Assembly: GCA_900708905.1 (NCBI GenBank)
Contig: CAADRB010000026.1
Span: forward strand, 705,376 to 769,375
Source of the DNA: Hymenolepis diminuta
Lineage: Eukaryota; Platyhelminthes; Cestoda; Cyclophyllidea; Hymenolepididae
DNA: 64,000 nucleotides
Direction: 5' to 3'
Of the stretch, positions 10,801-22,099 are shown one piece after another (within the stretch, counting starts at the first letter, position 1; every line of letters begins with the position of its first letter). A program made the position numbers and the translations under genes. The notes under the pieces were generated by a model. That model ran no database searches. It saw only the letters and a program-made list of their open reading frames with translations, and had not been told where the DNA came from.

Positions 10801-13800
10801 ATATTGATACATTCTTAACTGCCTGTCCCAAATATGATTAAATCGAAGCTAGTTATCGTTTTTTATACCATAGGCGCCGATTACGAATCCCAATCTCAAG
10901 ATCCTCCGAGCTCCACGTACGACCTGTCCACCTCATTCAACCCCACGAAATTCGACCTCCCAACCAGAGACTTACGACTTGATTGTAGTTTACCGAAGTG
11001 CTATATTCCACTTTGATGATCGGGAACGTATTCGAGACGAAACAAAGGACTTACCCGCCGGTGTACGAGTTGTCTTCTCTGTGGGACAGCCGCGTAACGA
11101 CGGGGGAGGTCGTCTATTCCACATGAATGGTGGATTCGACCTCCAACTCCCTGAACGATCTGGCTCTGTGGCTGAGTTGTGGGCCAATCGCACGGAGGAA
11201 GCAAAGCAATTGTTGCATGAGGAATCTGACAAATATGGGGATGTAATAATTGGTGACTTTGTGGATACTTATGTGAATCTCACCTATAAGGTCCTAACTG
11301 TTCATCGATGGGCTTCGGCTTTTTGTCAGGGTAAGTGGTATTTTTCCAACCCCATTAACTGTTGTTTATGGATTCTGTAGCAATGTAAATTTTCTAGTAA
11401 TATAAATTCTGTCTTTTTTCTGGGAAGCGTATTCTAGTTATCATACTTGATACACCGCACCTCACCTCATGTACATTAAATATATCTCATTTCATCCTTT
11501 AGTCAATAAATTCAGTCCTAAGTTGCGTCTAGAGCAAATTCGGCTCTTAAATGCGTGTTTTTCACGTCCAATTGCTCATTTATCATTCAGTTATAACGCA
11601 GGACGATTCCCGTAACTTTCGAACTCGATTTTGAGGCTTTAATTATGGGGTAGGATACCTGCCTTATTAGCCTCTCCCCATGGGTCCGAAAAGTTGTGAA
11701 TGATAGATGGATTGCATTTTTTTCTGACGAAAATTTGAATTTGAATTACGAGGAATTATTCTTTGTGTAGCATGTGGTATTTCTTTTTCCGCCAAGTTAA
11801 CTGTCAAATGAATGTGTCTCTGTTCTATTTGGCTGCAAATCAAAACTGTTTGTTAGTGTTTGTATACAGAATTGTAATAAATTAACTGAGTCGCTATGAC
11901 TAAAAAGTTTACCGGATGAAGTGCTGTACATGTGGTCTCTATGTGGATATTACAATTTTAATCGCAGGAAATCGTCTTAACACGGAGAACAGTAAAATAG
12001 TCCAATAAATGCTGGACAGGGTCCTGCTGCATGTCAGTTACGGAATTGTCAGGATTTCCACTTCCACTGCTTTTGCTCTATAGTTCCAAATTTTAGGTGT
12101 GTAAATGGGCTTATTCTCACGATTTTCGGGGCGTATTGGTATTAGCTAAGGTTTTTTCCTTTTGAAATAACAAGGCCCAGTAATAATTTCAATTAAAGTG
12201 AACTCCAATTATAAATACTGTTGGTTCATTTCCGTATTTATTTGTCGACTCTGACTGCATATGAAGTCTAAAGGCTTTTCGGTTTGAACTTATTTTCATA
12301 AATTTGGGTGCAAAGCATAGAATGCAAACCTAAGCAGTCATTAGTAGGATCACGGAGATCGGAGTCTGTTTAGCACAAACTGCAACTAATGCCTCTATCC
12401 ATCTCAAATATTTGTGTATATGTTGTCTTAGGAGTAAACAATTCTCCTAATTAAGTTACTTTCTCGTCACAGTGAAATGTAAATGATCACAACCTGCAAG
12501 AGAGAGGGAGAGAGAGAGATCACATAGTGTTTAGTCATCCAGGGGCACAACGAGTGTGGGTACGAGATTGGGTCAAAACTAGGTCAGAATTGGTGAGCTT
12601 TATTTGTTAGTGTAGTATTCACTCTCTATTTTTATAGCCGTATCTATTCTGAAACTGGTCAAAAAACTTCAGACCAACCGAAATTGTAGGTTAATAGATG
12701 AATATTCATAGAATTTAAACACGCTATCACCTTAGTATCTTGATCAAGTTCATTGGAGGAAAATACATATACCTGATGAGATATTCTTTTTTTGCTGCTT
12801 TCTCCCTTACCACTACGGGTGTCCAATTAGTAGGACTATGTTGTGATGAGTATCATGCCGGTTTTAAGGACACGTCAAAGCACATAATACCTAAAATCAA
12901 ATATAATTTGTTCATTTCAGGTCGAACTGATGTGTTCCTCTTCTTGGACGATGACTACGTCTTCAATGCTGACAATATTTTGGGATACTTGAAGGGATTT
13001 TCAAGGGAAGAACGGCGACAAATGCTTCGTGGGCCCTTAATGACTTGGCGACACGTAATCCGACCCAAAAAGGACAATCGAAAGAACAAGTGGGCGCTGA
13101 CGCATCAAGAAGTGAGTTAATTTTATGTGACAGTCAGTATGCACGTCTACCAAATCAGAGGGCACGAGGTCGATGTTCATTCTTGCATGGGCTAGTTGTA
13201 TTTTACCAACTACAGCCAACTGCTTGATTCTGGTGAAAAAGAGGAGATGGTAGAATGCGGGTTTTTCATAAGAGTGGCTCCAATATCACCTCTATTCGGT
13301 TTCCTTAATGGGCTTGGGAAATATTGCAAGTCTATTGGTTGAAATGGCACAAAATGCATTGATTAATGCATAATTATTGGGTTTAACATTACGAAATGCG
13401 CAACTCTTATTCTTACTCCATGTACCCTTCATTTTTCTACTCTGCAGTCCCAAGATTGGTTAAATCCGTTTGACTGTTATATTTTCCAATTGGCGAAATT
13501 CATTTTATTATCCCTATTTTTGGTTTTTATTACTTCGGTTTACTCACCCTACCTGAAAAAAGGTAGTATCACATATCCTTCACAGTTTTTTTGAGGATTT
13601 GGTTGTTTGCTTGGTCAGTCTGTAAGTAAACAGTGAATTAAACTCATTCTCAGATATGAGTACCGAAGAAAAGTAATCAAAACTTCACATTCAAGTGTTC
13701 AAGTGGTCAACGCGTATGTCTGCTAACCTAGATGTAACGAGATCAATGCTCAAGTGGTGTGAGTGGCCAATCGCATTGGTTAATTCTTGTTAGTAGGAAA

Positions 13801-14462
13801 ATGGTAGAATGCGGGTTTCCAAAAATAGCAGCTCCAGGATAACTTCCCTCTTCTCGATGTATTTTTTATTTACACTTTCCATAATAGCCTTGGGTATTTA
13901 GTCTCGAACATGTCTACAGATTTTTTATTGATTTCTCTTAGGCCTTGAAAGGACTGGCCTTTTCTTCCTTTAAGAAGAGGAAAACTGAAATTAGTTAATT
14001 CAACTTAAACCACTTGAATAACCAACAGAGAACCATCCTGAAATCTAGCTAAGCATAGAGCTAGCATATAAGATTTGTGGAGGTTGCATAAAATGTCGAA
14101 TCGGCCAAATGGTAAGGATCAAACGATTACAGGTAACGTAAAATCCCAATCATATGTCTTCATTTTAGGTTCCCTGGTCTCGATTGCCATCTTACGCGGC
14201 AGCAGTTGCAATTCTAATTGGTGCAGACATTCTCGATGATTTGGTAATATCTGAAATCTATACCCGCTTCCTGTGGGTCGACGACGCATACTTGGGTTTC
14301 GTAGTGGCCAAATTGTCTCCTCGAAAATTCGAGGATATGAAGGGATTTTATATGGAATCGAGCAACAATGGCAAAGCTCTGGTCACTCACTTCCCCTTCT
14401 CATTCTCTTTCACCTGGGTTAAAGACAATATAAAACAGATTTTAAACAGTTTGGGATTCTAA
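4351..14462 (+). CDS. Family-31 glycosyltransferase (beta-1,3-galactosyltransferase-like), first last-exon form
   Basis: Joining 4351-4896, 10874-11330, 12921-13111 and 14169-14462 gives 495 residues. The product should be a Golgi type II membrane enzyme that transfers a sugar from a UDP-sugar to a glycan. Seen: a basic cytoplasmic tail, one membrane helix (about residues 14-32), and a stem with N-glycosylation sequons at 61, 79, 119 and 166. The catalytic domain follows, with RERIRDET (232-239) matching the RxxIRxTW block, DTYVNLTYK (313-321) matching the family motif, the metal-binding DDD (344-346) and VDDAYLG (435-441) at the place of EDVYxG. Donors and acceptors fit consensus and phases close (0, 1, 0). 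The exact donor and acceptor sugars cannot be read from sequence. The family is confident; the subfamily is not. Confidence 0.88.
5209..5394 (-). promoter_or_regulatory. CCAAT / heat-shock element / TATA-like module, inverted copy
   Basis: On the minus strand, a CCAAT box (5390-5394 on the plus strand) is followed by a perfect heat-shock element (GAAnnTTCnnGAA on the plus strand, 5314-5326) and then a TATAAAAAA stretch at about 5209-5217. The heat-shock element stays perfect although 2 of its 13 bases differ from the left copy, both in spacer positions. It points away from exon 2 and towards exon 1 on the opposite strand. Confidence 0.45.
5250..6155 (-). repeat. Dispersed element AB, right copy (inverted, interrupted)
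   Basis: This is the reverse complement of 400-835, split into 5250-5505 and 5994-6155 by insertion of repeat C (5506-5993). The two halves match contiguous sequence on either side of about base 570 in the left copy, which shows the order of events: AB first, C later. Confidence 0.7.
5506..5993 (+). repeat. Dispersed repeat C, copy 2, inserted in element AB
   Basis: It starts near TGAAGGATGAC and ends TTAACCCCAAA. Bases 5649-5993 are an apparently perfect inverted match to 2505-2849; the first part is more diverged. A TG start and a near-CA end would suit a solo LTR, but no target duplication is visible, so the class is open. Confidence 0.8.
10078..10180 (-). repeat. SINE-like (tRNA-like) fragment
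   Basis: The minus strand reads GGTCAACGTGCACGTCTGTC, then a CAGAGGTTAC block, which matches the copies at 13118, 13695 and 22100. It resembles the A-box to B-box part of a tRNA-derived SINE head. Confidence 0.5.
10874..11330 (+). CDS. Glycosyltransferase exon 2: start of catalytic domain
   Basis: It encodes residues 183-334 plus one base, from a TAG acceptor to a CAGG/GTAAGT donor. It carries the RxxIRxTW-like block and the DTYVNLTYK motif. The correct frame begins at the acceptor, with PITNPNLKI. A shorter open frame that starts inside an overlapping frame is an artefact. Confidence 0.88.
11331..12920 (+). other. Glycosyltransferase intron 2
   Basis: A 1590 bp intron. A short purine microsatellite (AG/GAGA runs) lies at about 12498-12520. 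Nothing else was recognised. Confidence 0.75.
12921..13111 (+). CDS. Glycosyltransferase exon 3: DxD metal site
   Basis: It encodes residues 335-398. It follows a TTCATTTCAG acceptor and ends GAA/GTGAGT. The sequence VFLFLDDDYVF holds the acidic nucleotide-sugar/Mn2+ site. The phase (one base carried in, none out) allows either downstream terminal exon. Confidence 0.9.
13118..13320 (+). repeat. SINE-like copy next to the exon 3 donor
   Basis: It shares the block from ATGCACGTCTACCAAATCAG to the TGGTAGAATGCGGGTTT block with the copies at 13695 and 22100. It begins about six bases after the exon 3 donor hexamer, so an insertion has almost touched the splice site. Confidence 0.5.
13695..13870 (+). 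repeat. SINE-like copy
   Basis: GTGGTCAACGCGTATGTCTG, a diverged B-box-like stretch and TGGTAGAATGCGGGTTTCC follow the same order as in the 13118 and 22100 copies. It lies in the intron before last exon a. Confidence 0.55.
14169..14462 (+). CDS. Glycosyltransferase last exon, version a
   Basis: It encodes 97 residues and a stop, after a TTCATTTTAG acceptor, in phase 0. It begins VPWSRLPSY and contains FLWVDDAYLG, the family's second acidic motif. About two thirds of positions are identical to version b at 15927-16214, with conserved frame, length and acceptor. No convincing AATAAA follows closely. Confidence 0.88.
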   Translation, partial: VPWSRLPSYAAAVAILIGADILDDLVISEIYTRFLWVDDAYLGFVVAKLSPRKFEDMKGFYMESSNNGKALVTHFPFSFSFTWVKDNIKQILNSLGF

Positions 14463-15926
14463 AATTCGACCTAACTGAACCTGAACCTAGCTACCTAATA
14501 ACTCTTTTCATATTTATCCTATTCAGATTCCAAGTCGTTTTTATAAAAGAAAAAAACAAGCTGTTTGTATATATTAACATTAAGATTTTATGGATATGAT
14601 GATTTGCTGGACATTTGCTTAGTTCTATTTGTTTGATATTTGGTGCTTGTAAACACATCGAAATCGGTTCAGCTGAGAACATTTTTTTAATTTTAGGAAC
14701 TTATTATTCGGTTGAATCACCGATTATTTGCAGAATGAGAGCTTCCCATCACACAAGTTTCTAGATGAATTCCCTCTAACCAAGCTAAATATTGGAAATG
14801 CTTTTCTTCAGAGGGTTCATGAAATATAATTTTAGCTAGACGGATGTAAATTCAGAGGTGTCTAAGCCGATTATCATATTATCAATTCTCTTTGTTGTCA
14901 ATTATTTTGAGCCGTTATTGAGTTTAACATCCTCTTCCTGTTCTACTCTTGAGTTCCGACACTGGTCATATTTAACTGTCACATTTTCTAATTTGCTAAA
15001 TTGGCTACTTGGCAGTCCGTTTTCGAATAATTTTTCGTCGCTTCGCCCTCATATGTCATAATCTGTTATCCATATTATTTTCAATGTTCTTCATTTGTCT
15101 GCTTTTGTTTTATGCTTTCGCAGAAAACTGTTTATTTAGGTACATTTTTTTCTTGTTCCTGGTATTTCAGGTTTTAAATTATATATTGTTGGGGCTGAGA
15201 TTAACAGCTTTCAGCTACGGCTGATGCAAAAGTCTTCAAAAATAACAGGTGATCACAGTTTTCAAATCAGAAAGCTTAGAGTTAAGAATGAATCAAATGA
15301 TATTGAGCCACGGCAGTGGAAACTCGAGAGGGGGAGAGAGAATAAGAATGTGAGGGACATGGGAGAGCGTGAGAATCGAGCGTCTGCACCATAAGTTTTG
15401 CAACCTCCGTGTTGTAAGATTTTACAGACAAGAGCTGAGTTATCGCGAAAAGGGTGAGTGCAAATCGCTTATCAATATTCTCCAATTGAAAAGCTTGAAA
15501 ATAGTTCAAGTAAACGCAAAACCGTAAACTTGATTTTTTGATAAATAAGGAATTGAATAAATACTTATCGAAAATGCTAAGAAAATTTTTGGGATATCCT
15601 TCAGTATTTATCCTGAAAACGAATAGTCGAGCTGAGAAAACCATGCAGTAAGTTGAATCAACTAAATAACTGGCTGTATTCACTCATTTGCCCTTCATTC
15701 TTATCAAGTAGACATTCCGCTCCTATTTCTTGTCTAGGAACAATTATATTATTCCCTGATCTGCTAACGGAATGGTACCGTACATGTCTATCTACGTTCT
15801 GTGTTTCGCTTTGTTATTAACACATTTACGTTTACTTAACAACTATTTGTCAACTAGTATTTCGCTGTTTCTGTGTTCGATTCACTGATTAGAACTCGGT
15901 TCTAATTGGATTTACCTTTATTTTAG
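14463..15926 (+). other. Between the two alternative last exons
   Basis: This should hold the 3' UTR of version a and the intron used by version b. An LTR-like repeat fragment (15420-15620) lies within it. No close consensus polyadenylation signal was found after 14462; AATAAA occurs at 15556-15561. Confidence 0.5.
15420..15620 (+). repeat. LTR-like repeat fragment, related to 28210-28420
   Basis: It shares in order TTATCGCGAAA(A/G)(G/C)GGTGAGT, CAAATCGCTTATC, ATAGTTCAAGTAAA and an AATAAATA block with 28210-28420. The latter lies directly upstream of Gypsy-type remnants, so this may be a solo LTR of that family. Confidence 0.5.
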
Positions 15927-16214
15927 GTTCCATGGTCCCGCTTTCCAGCTTACATCTGGGGAACTGCTGGCTTAATCGGTGCAGACGTTCTCAATGAGTT
16001 GATAATAGCTGAAATCTATACCCGCTTCCTTTGGGTCGACGACGCATACATGGGGTTTGTAGTGGCCAAATTACCCTCCCGACACCTTCAGGACATGAAG
16101 GGATTCTATCTCGAATCGAGTAACAATAAAAAGGCTCTTGTCTATCACATACCCTTCCAATATACATTCACCTGGTTTGTAGACAATCTAAAACAGTTTT
16201 TCAACAATCTTTAA
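15927..16214 (+). CDS. Glycosyltransferase last exon, version b (alternative terminal exon)
   Basis: It encodes 95 residues and a stop, after a CTTTATTTTAG acceptor in the same phase as version a. It begins VPWSRFPAY and contains FLWVDDAYMG. Spliced to exon 3 it would give a 493-residue enzyme. I count 64 of 95 residues identical to version a. Both copies are open and keep the catalytic block, which argues for selection and alternative splicing. A relic of a tandem gene duplicate that lost its upstream exons is the other reading. Confidence 0.82.
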   Translation, partial: VPWSRFPAYIWGTAGLIGADVLNELIIAEIYTRFLWVDDAYMGFVVAKLPSRHLQDMKGFYLESSNNKKALVYHIPFQYTFTWFVDNLKQFFNNL

Positions 16215-17490
16215 AAATACACTGTCTCCCCATGTTCATTCCTAGACCCTGCTTTTTTAGATTCGCTTATGTGCGTTTCTAATCAAAAAAGAGAGAAAAT
16301 GCTGTCTAACCATGGAAATTTTGCTTTATTAGGTGTATTGGGATCTTCTTCTCCACGTGTTATAATATCTGACTGGTCAAATACTCTATTAATATTTTTG
16401 AAAATACTCAACGAAGCTCTGGAAAAGAGCTATATTTAGACTATCACCACTTACAAAAGGAGCTTTAGCGATGAGTGGTCAATGGCGGACAAGGATAACT
16501 ACCTCAACCATCCCCATCCCAGTTTAACGAACTCTAATACTACAGGACAGGAAGAAGACGGAGATGGCGGCAGAATATTTATAATATTATATTTGCATAT
16601 TTTGTTTTATATTTATATATGTTTGCGTAATAGTAATAAGGGTGTCTGATGACAAACTAGGGCTCTCCTTGATACTGCGAATACACTGATCTTAGGATTG
16701 CATTCTTGTAGAGCCATGACATGCGAAGAGCTGACTCAGCGGATTCGTTTGGGATATCCCACGGCAAAACTTCGCCTTTGAAATACTATGAAAAGTCTAA
16801 AAGTCTCCACAAACAGGGAATTCGAGCGGAAACAGAGAAGCGAGAACCTGCTAATTATATCCAAATATGCTCTGAAAAGGGAGCTATGTTCCCGAACTAT
16901 TGTCGAGATCACTGTTCCTCAGACGCAGCGATCAACGAGGAATTCCAGTGTCCAATTTCCGATTCCTTCAAGTCTTATAAAAGGCAGGGGCTGTTTAAAC
17001 GCCGCATATCATAATTTCACCCCCAATATTGACATCGAGTCCGGTGCGTGCCTCTTTGAAAAAAGCAGCAACACATGTTTTTTAGCTGGTAAGAGAAGTA
17101 ATTATCTCGAATCCCATGGACTAAATCTTGCTTTTCTCAAAACTATTTCCTCCGTGTACCCGCTTGTTCTAACCGTATCTTTATTAATTAATGGACGTAC
17201 AAATTAGAAAAGCGTAGAGAGGGGCAGCGGCCGAAAATATGAGTGATCAGTTATGATCAAGCGTTAGGTTGTGGGAAAAATTATTAACAGCATGGAGAAG
17301 TCTGAAAACCGGGTAATCGTATTAAATAATAGCAAGACGTAGGCGAAAGATAAGATTGCACACATTTTTTCTACGATAGGGACGAAGTTACGAAGACGAT
17401 GACGATACACAGCGGATACATTTAGTTTGTAATATTCTAAGGTCCTACAATCTCCACGTAGTTTCCCTTTTCTTCCCATATCAAAATTAT
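16215..17490. other. 3' flank of the glycosyltransferase, no gene recognised
   Basis: The 3' UTR of version b should lie at the start of this segment, but no AATAAA is evident nearby. Overlapping open frames at 16721-17207 match no family I recognise and are probably retroelement debris or chance. Confidence 0.4.
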
Positions 17491-17499
17491 TAATGTTTA

Positions 17500-17720
17500 A
17501 TTTAAAAGCCGCATATTTACTGATATGTTCGTATTATGGGTGAATTGGGATTTGATTAATGGTTTCTCTGGGCTATTTTGGGCTATTTGGATGCTAGGAG
17601 AAAACAATTAAAAAATGGCCGGACTAATCACTGGCTGCGAGTTTTCGTTGTGATATTTCTTTAAAATAAGTCTGTAAAATTATTGAACTTCTTAAGGCTA
17701 CCATCATTTTGGTCCTATGA
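17500..17720 (+). repeat. Direct repeat, left member (possible LTR part)
   Basis: It aligns at roughly 70% with 20990-21220; shared blocks include ATTGGGATTTG, GGTTTCTCT/GGTCTCTCT, TTGGATGCTAG and TGTAAAATTAT. The pair brackets a retropepsin-like remnant, as the LTRs of an old element would. Confidence 0.5.
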
Positions 17721-17879
17721 CTTACGTGATAGCTTAAAAAAGAAATTGATAGGAATGTTTATGCCTCAAATTCGAATTTGAAATTGTTTTTTTGGTCGTT
17801 TTGATTTATCCCTTCAAATATGGCTAAAATTCTCATGCTCAAAAATATAAACCAGAGCAGCGCAGAAAAAAGATAAAAT

Positions 17880-18050
17880 TTTTTATTGCGGAAAACAGAA
17901 GTCCAGTAGGATAAGGAAAAGAGTGACAGAGGCTTTTTATTTGACTTTCGGATTCGAATTACAGAATATTCAGTTAATTGGCGGTATACTGCTTCATATG
18001 CCATAATTCAAATTTCATAATTCGTCCCCTGGATTCTTGATTAAATTCTT
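17880..18050 (+). repeat. Direct repeat, related to 23650-23845
   Basis: Shared blocks include ATTCGGATTC, a TTACTGC/TATACTGC block, AATTCAAATTTCA/AATTCGAATTTCA and a TTGATTAAATTCTTA/TTAATTAGATTCCTA end. Identity is about two thirds by eye. It may belong to the same LTR as 17500-17720. Confidence 0.4.
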
Positions 18051-18269
18051 ATTCATAATCTCAAGTACTGGTTGGGTGGTTGTATAATTATGACTGTTGT
18101 TCCCACTATTTCGGTGCATTTCTTCTTTCAAAGGCAGACAAAGCAGCATGGTCTAATATGTTCTTAAACAGGTTTCAGACTGAGGGGTAAGATTCCACCT
18201 TAATAAGCTCCATATTAATCGGTATGATTTAGGCTTCTAGCAAAAAACCAGAATCCCGATTAGAAGTAG

Positions 18270-20150
18270 TGAGAGAAGAATTAGATGGCCACCGTGACGG
18301 CGGCTCCTCGATGTATAAGTGGCAAATAGAAAGTTATATCTCTTCTACGGAGGTGGAAGAGATGTCTCCACAAGTGCCGATGCCACCACCCCTATCAGGT
18401 AGCTATTATTTTTTGCTTCCGGATGGCCAGTTCTCGCAGTTTGTCCCCAAGTCGTCCATCATCCTTATCCATATGGGGGTAGATAGACAGTTTAAAAATA
18501 ATTCGAGGCATAAACTATTATCAGTCTGGCGGAGTTTTAACCTTCAAACATCAATGACATATATGGTGGACATGGGACCTCAATACTAAATCAGGGCAGT
18601 ATGTGCTTACGATTTCATCAGCAAATTAGAACGGTTGTAGTGTTAATCACCCAATCATGTTCTCCCTTTTGATGAGAACCTCCTCCCTCCATGGAAAAAG
18701 AGCTAAACAGTGCCCGAAAATACTATCGAGAGGCTCAAATTGGGGAGCTAACCACACCTCAGCGGAGTGGGCACCTCTATACTCCCGCTCCTTTCTATCT
18801 CGAACTATTTGTGTTCGGACACTTCCGTGCCACTATATTGCGTACCTGCTCAACTCAGATTACTTACATTAGTTCCAGCAATGGACTAAAGCAGTTTAAA
18901 TCTGACGTTGAAAGACCGGAGACATAGTTGACGACAATGTCAATTTATCCAAAAAATGCGGAGAAGGACAAGTCTAGGCTACTGATATATAATCTATCAA
19001 CAGATGTTCTCTATGAGTTGATTAAAAGAGCTGAGCCATGAGGAATTCGTGTTGCTGTGTCAAAGTACTCTTGGTGAGCCAATTAAATATGAAAGCTGTT
19101 TCAGGAGCTGACAGAGTTCTCTGGAGAGGAAACTGGACCTTTCGTAAACACCTGAGGGCAGTGGAGAAGATGACATTTATATATGAATCAGATGTAAAAG
19201 AAATGAAAGAACATGTTGCTATGCCATTCATCATAAGAGCAATGAAGACAATTCATTGAGGAAGATACTGAAGGGCAGTTAAATCAGGTAATAAGGGCCT
19301 TCTGCTGGTAGAATATACGAGCAAAGTTACCTCCGCAGTTTGAACTAGAACAGGGATCATCTTAACAGACTGCTTTCTATTCTGAGAGAGGACCCAGAAA
19401 AGGACAGCGATGCGGTTTTTCTATTTCCACGGTTGAGGTGGATGACAAAATAATCAAGGAAATACCGTTTCTGCTAAGTCTACATATATTCCTTCTATGT
19501 ATGCCACTAATACTCTCCAGTGTTCTTATATTCATATTAAGGTTTGTAATAAAGAATTTCGGTTTTTGGTAGATACAAAGGCTGGTTACTCTAGCATAGT
19601 TTAGTGGCTCGGACTAATGGTATTAATTCGTTTATGACGATGCGGCGGCAAACCCGAAGCATATAAAAAATTGAAGGTTGCATTAAATTGTCTTTTAGAA
19701 TAGAAAGTCATAGATTCCGGCATGTCATATCTTACTTCTGTCATAATAGCTGATCGTACTTTGGGGGCTGACTTCCCAAAAATATATAGAGGAGAACTGA
19801 TCCAGATCAAAATACTGCGATTTTATGGACCGCAGTTTTTCTTTTATTTCGTTTGACAGAGAAGAAACGAGTTCAGGGCATAACATTAACGGACTAAAAT
19901 TTAGAAATATCTAGAACCCGGTATCACAGTTTCAAATGGAGAGGGGAAGGAGAATATGCAAAACGAATTTCAATCATGACCTTGAAATATGCATACGGGT
20001 CAATAAAATAAAAGCAAGATTCAAGAGAAATATAGCAGACATAAATAACAAAAATGTCATTTTTCAGGGAGAAAATTTAATAAAATGTATCTCTCGCACT
20101 AAAATAATGCTTCCGCCCTGGCAAGAGTTAAAACTGTTTTGAACGATATT
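18270..20150 (+). pseudogene. LTR-retrotransposon remnant with retropepsin-like segment
   Basis: In 19543-19791 one frame reads FRFLVDTKAGYSSIV and, about 63 codons later, RTLGADF. These match the active-site strand (DTGA, here with G changed to K) and the LGADF block of Ty3/Gypsy-type aspartic proteases, at the expected spacing. Stops interrupt the frame. Open frames upstream (18269-19260) could be gag remnants, but nothing in them identifies gag. The flanking direct repeats support an old, non-functional element. Confidence 0.5.
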
Positions 20151-20989
20151 GGTCCTACAAGATAACAAGATAAAATAGCTACTGAAGCTGGGACCACATT
20201 AGCACTAGACGAGGGTCGTTGGGGCGGTGTGATGATAAAGTTTTCCTTAACCACTTGTATTCGCTTATATTTTTTTTCTAGTTAGTACGGTACCTTGAAG
20301 TGGCTGCATTCCGACTTATTCCTCTTGATTCTAGATAATTATAACCTAGCGATATCTAATGATCAGATAGATAACAAGAGCAGAAACTAGGCATCTTAGC
20401 ATTACAGAAGCATAGAAGAGTCTTACTTTACAAACCCTTATAAACATGAAAATAGGATTCAATGCATCATTGGAGTATGTTTGACACAATCCATTGGGAA
20501 AGAGTTAGAGAATGATTATGCATTTATGCAACAGAAATATTTTGGGTAAATTGGAACTGCCTATTTGAAGTTTATCAAATGGGGTTGAACATCTCAGACC
20601 TTACGGTTAGCAGCTTAGACGTAGGAGGCGCTGCAACAAGCCAAATTTGTCATCGATTCTTCAGCAGTCACTATTTCAAGATCTCCAACAGTATAAGCTG
20701 TAAATTATCAAATAAATTTGATGATACTACAGTACTATTTCAAAGACGATCTCTTATTTTATGGGTGGCTATTTCGAAGATGCAAAAAATATCATTTAAT
20801 AGTGCGAATGTACCTGAAAATCAGGATCACTAAAATAGCTCGGTGAGAAATTAAGGAAAGGGCAAGTGGAAGTTGGGAATTATAATAACCAAATGACTAC
20901 ATTTGAATTGGCTAGATTGTCCACTTTTTAGTTAATGGGTTTGGTCTCCTGCTTCGTGCTTTAATATTCCGGAATCAATTTTTAGGTTG

Positions 20990-21220
20990 TGGAGTAAACT
21001 CATGTTTTACAATTACTGATATTTTCGTGTTATGCGCATTGGGATTTGTTTAGTGGTCTCTCTGTAATATTTTAGTTGCCATTGGATGCTAGAAAGGCTA
21101 ATTAAAAATTGTCGAGCTAGCCATATGATGTGGGTTTCTAACATTTTGTTGTATTATTGATCGGAAAAAGCTGTAAAATTATGATATTTCAAAAAATTAT
21201 CATCTTCATTGGTCTTCACC
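20990..21220 (+). repeat. Direct repeat, right member (possible LTR part)
   Basis: This is the partner of 17500-17720. It begins ATTACTGATATTTTCGTGTT and ends near TTCAAAAAATTATCATC. Together the pair would define an element of about 3.7 kb. Confidence 0.5.
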
Positions 21221-22099
21221 AATGAAGTATAAAACGTAAAAACCGAGAAAAATGCCCTTCGTAAAATTATTTCCGCAAAATCAGTTTGCTGGAACACAGC
21301 TTCGCATTGGTTTGCTCAGTATTGAAATACAGAACCGAAATTTCGTGGTTTGTAAAAATGCTTTGTGGTTGAGCGGATTACCACCATGGACAAAATATTT
21401 CGCGAATACATATTATTTTCAGGTAATCAAACGCTGCAATTTTTAATATTTATAGGCCGTTTATTTTTCAGATATTACACTTCATTAAAGGGATAACAAG
21501 TTAATGCGGGTAGAATTATTTGGCGTTCTGAGTTTACTCCTTGTGAGTAGGAACATGAGACTCAAAGAATCTTTGGAATATGCTTGATTGAACCTATTTG
21601 GAAAGTGTTAGATGGAAGTTTTCTTAAAGGAGGCAACAAAATATAGCAAGGAAAACTAGCTTAGTACATTTCTGCCTATTTCATTGCAAACATTCACTGT
21701 CATATGCTAATCATGAAATTTTTGCAGGCTGAATAAAAATAGACAATAGCAGAGCTCTCATTTGTTTAAATACGTGGCAGATAGGTGGGTGGAGTTTTCG
21801 AGTCACACGGCGATATATCTTCAAGTTTAATTTTTGTTTAAAACATTCAAAGATATATAAATAAGAAATGTTTCCATAGTATGTTAAATGACATTACAAT
21901 AATTCCCCAATTTAAGTTAACAAAGGGCTGGGAAACGCGATGACGCTTTTTCGTGTCGAATTAGTTTATCGGTCCTTCAGGATATATTTTTAGATCAGGC
22001 GATGCAGAAATCAATTGCAACTTATTCATTAGAAGTTCTCTAGTTGAGGGCTGAAGTAATTCAGGCAATGATTGAAATGACTTTCATTCAGGTTGTGTA

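Larger units (their letters stand above)
4897..10873 (+). other. Glycosyltransferase intron 1
   Basis: A 5977 bp intron. It holds the right copy of element AB, repeat C copy 2 and a SINE-like fragment at 10078-10180. From 6160 to 10070 I recognise neither coding exons nor repeats. Confidence 0.75.

Noticed and set aside
10834..11016. Open frame overlapping the start of exon 2 in another frame
   Set aside because: The acceptor at 10873 and the phase carried from exon 1 select a different frame, which leads straight into the GT31 motifs.
15282..15683. 133-codon minus-strand open frame
   Set aside because: It lies over an LTR-like fragment in the glycosyltransferase gene; composition looks like noncoding AT-rich DNA.
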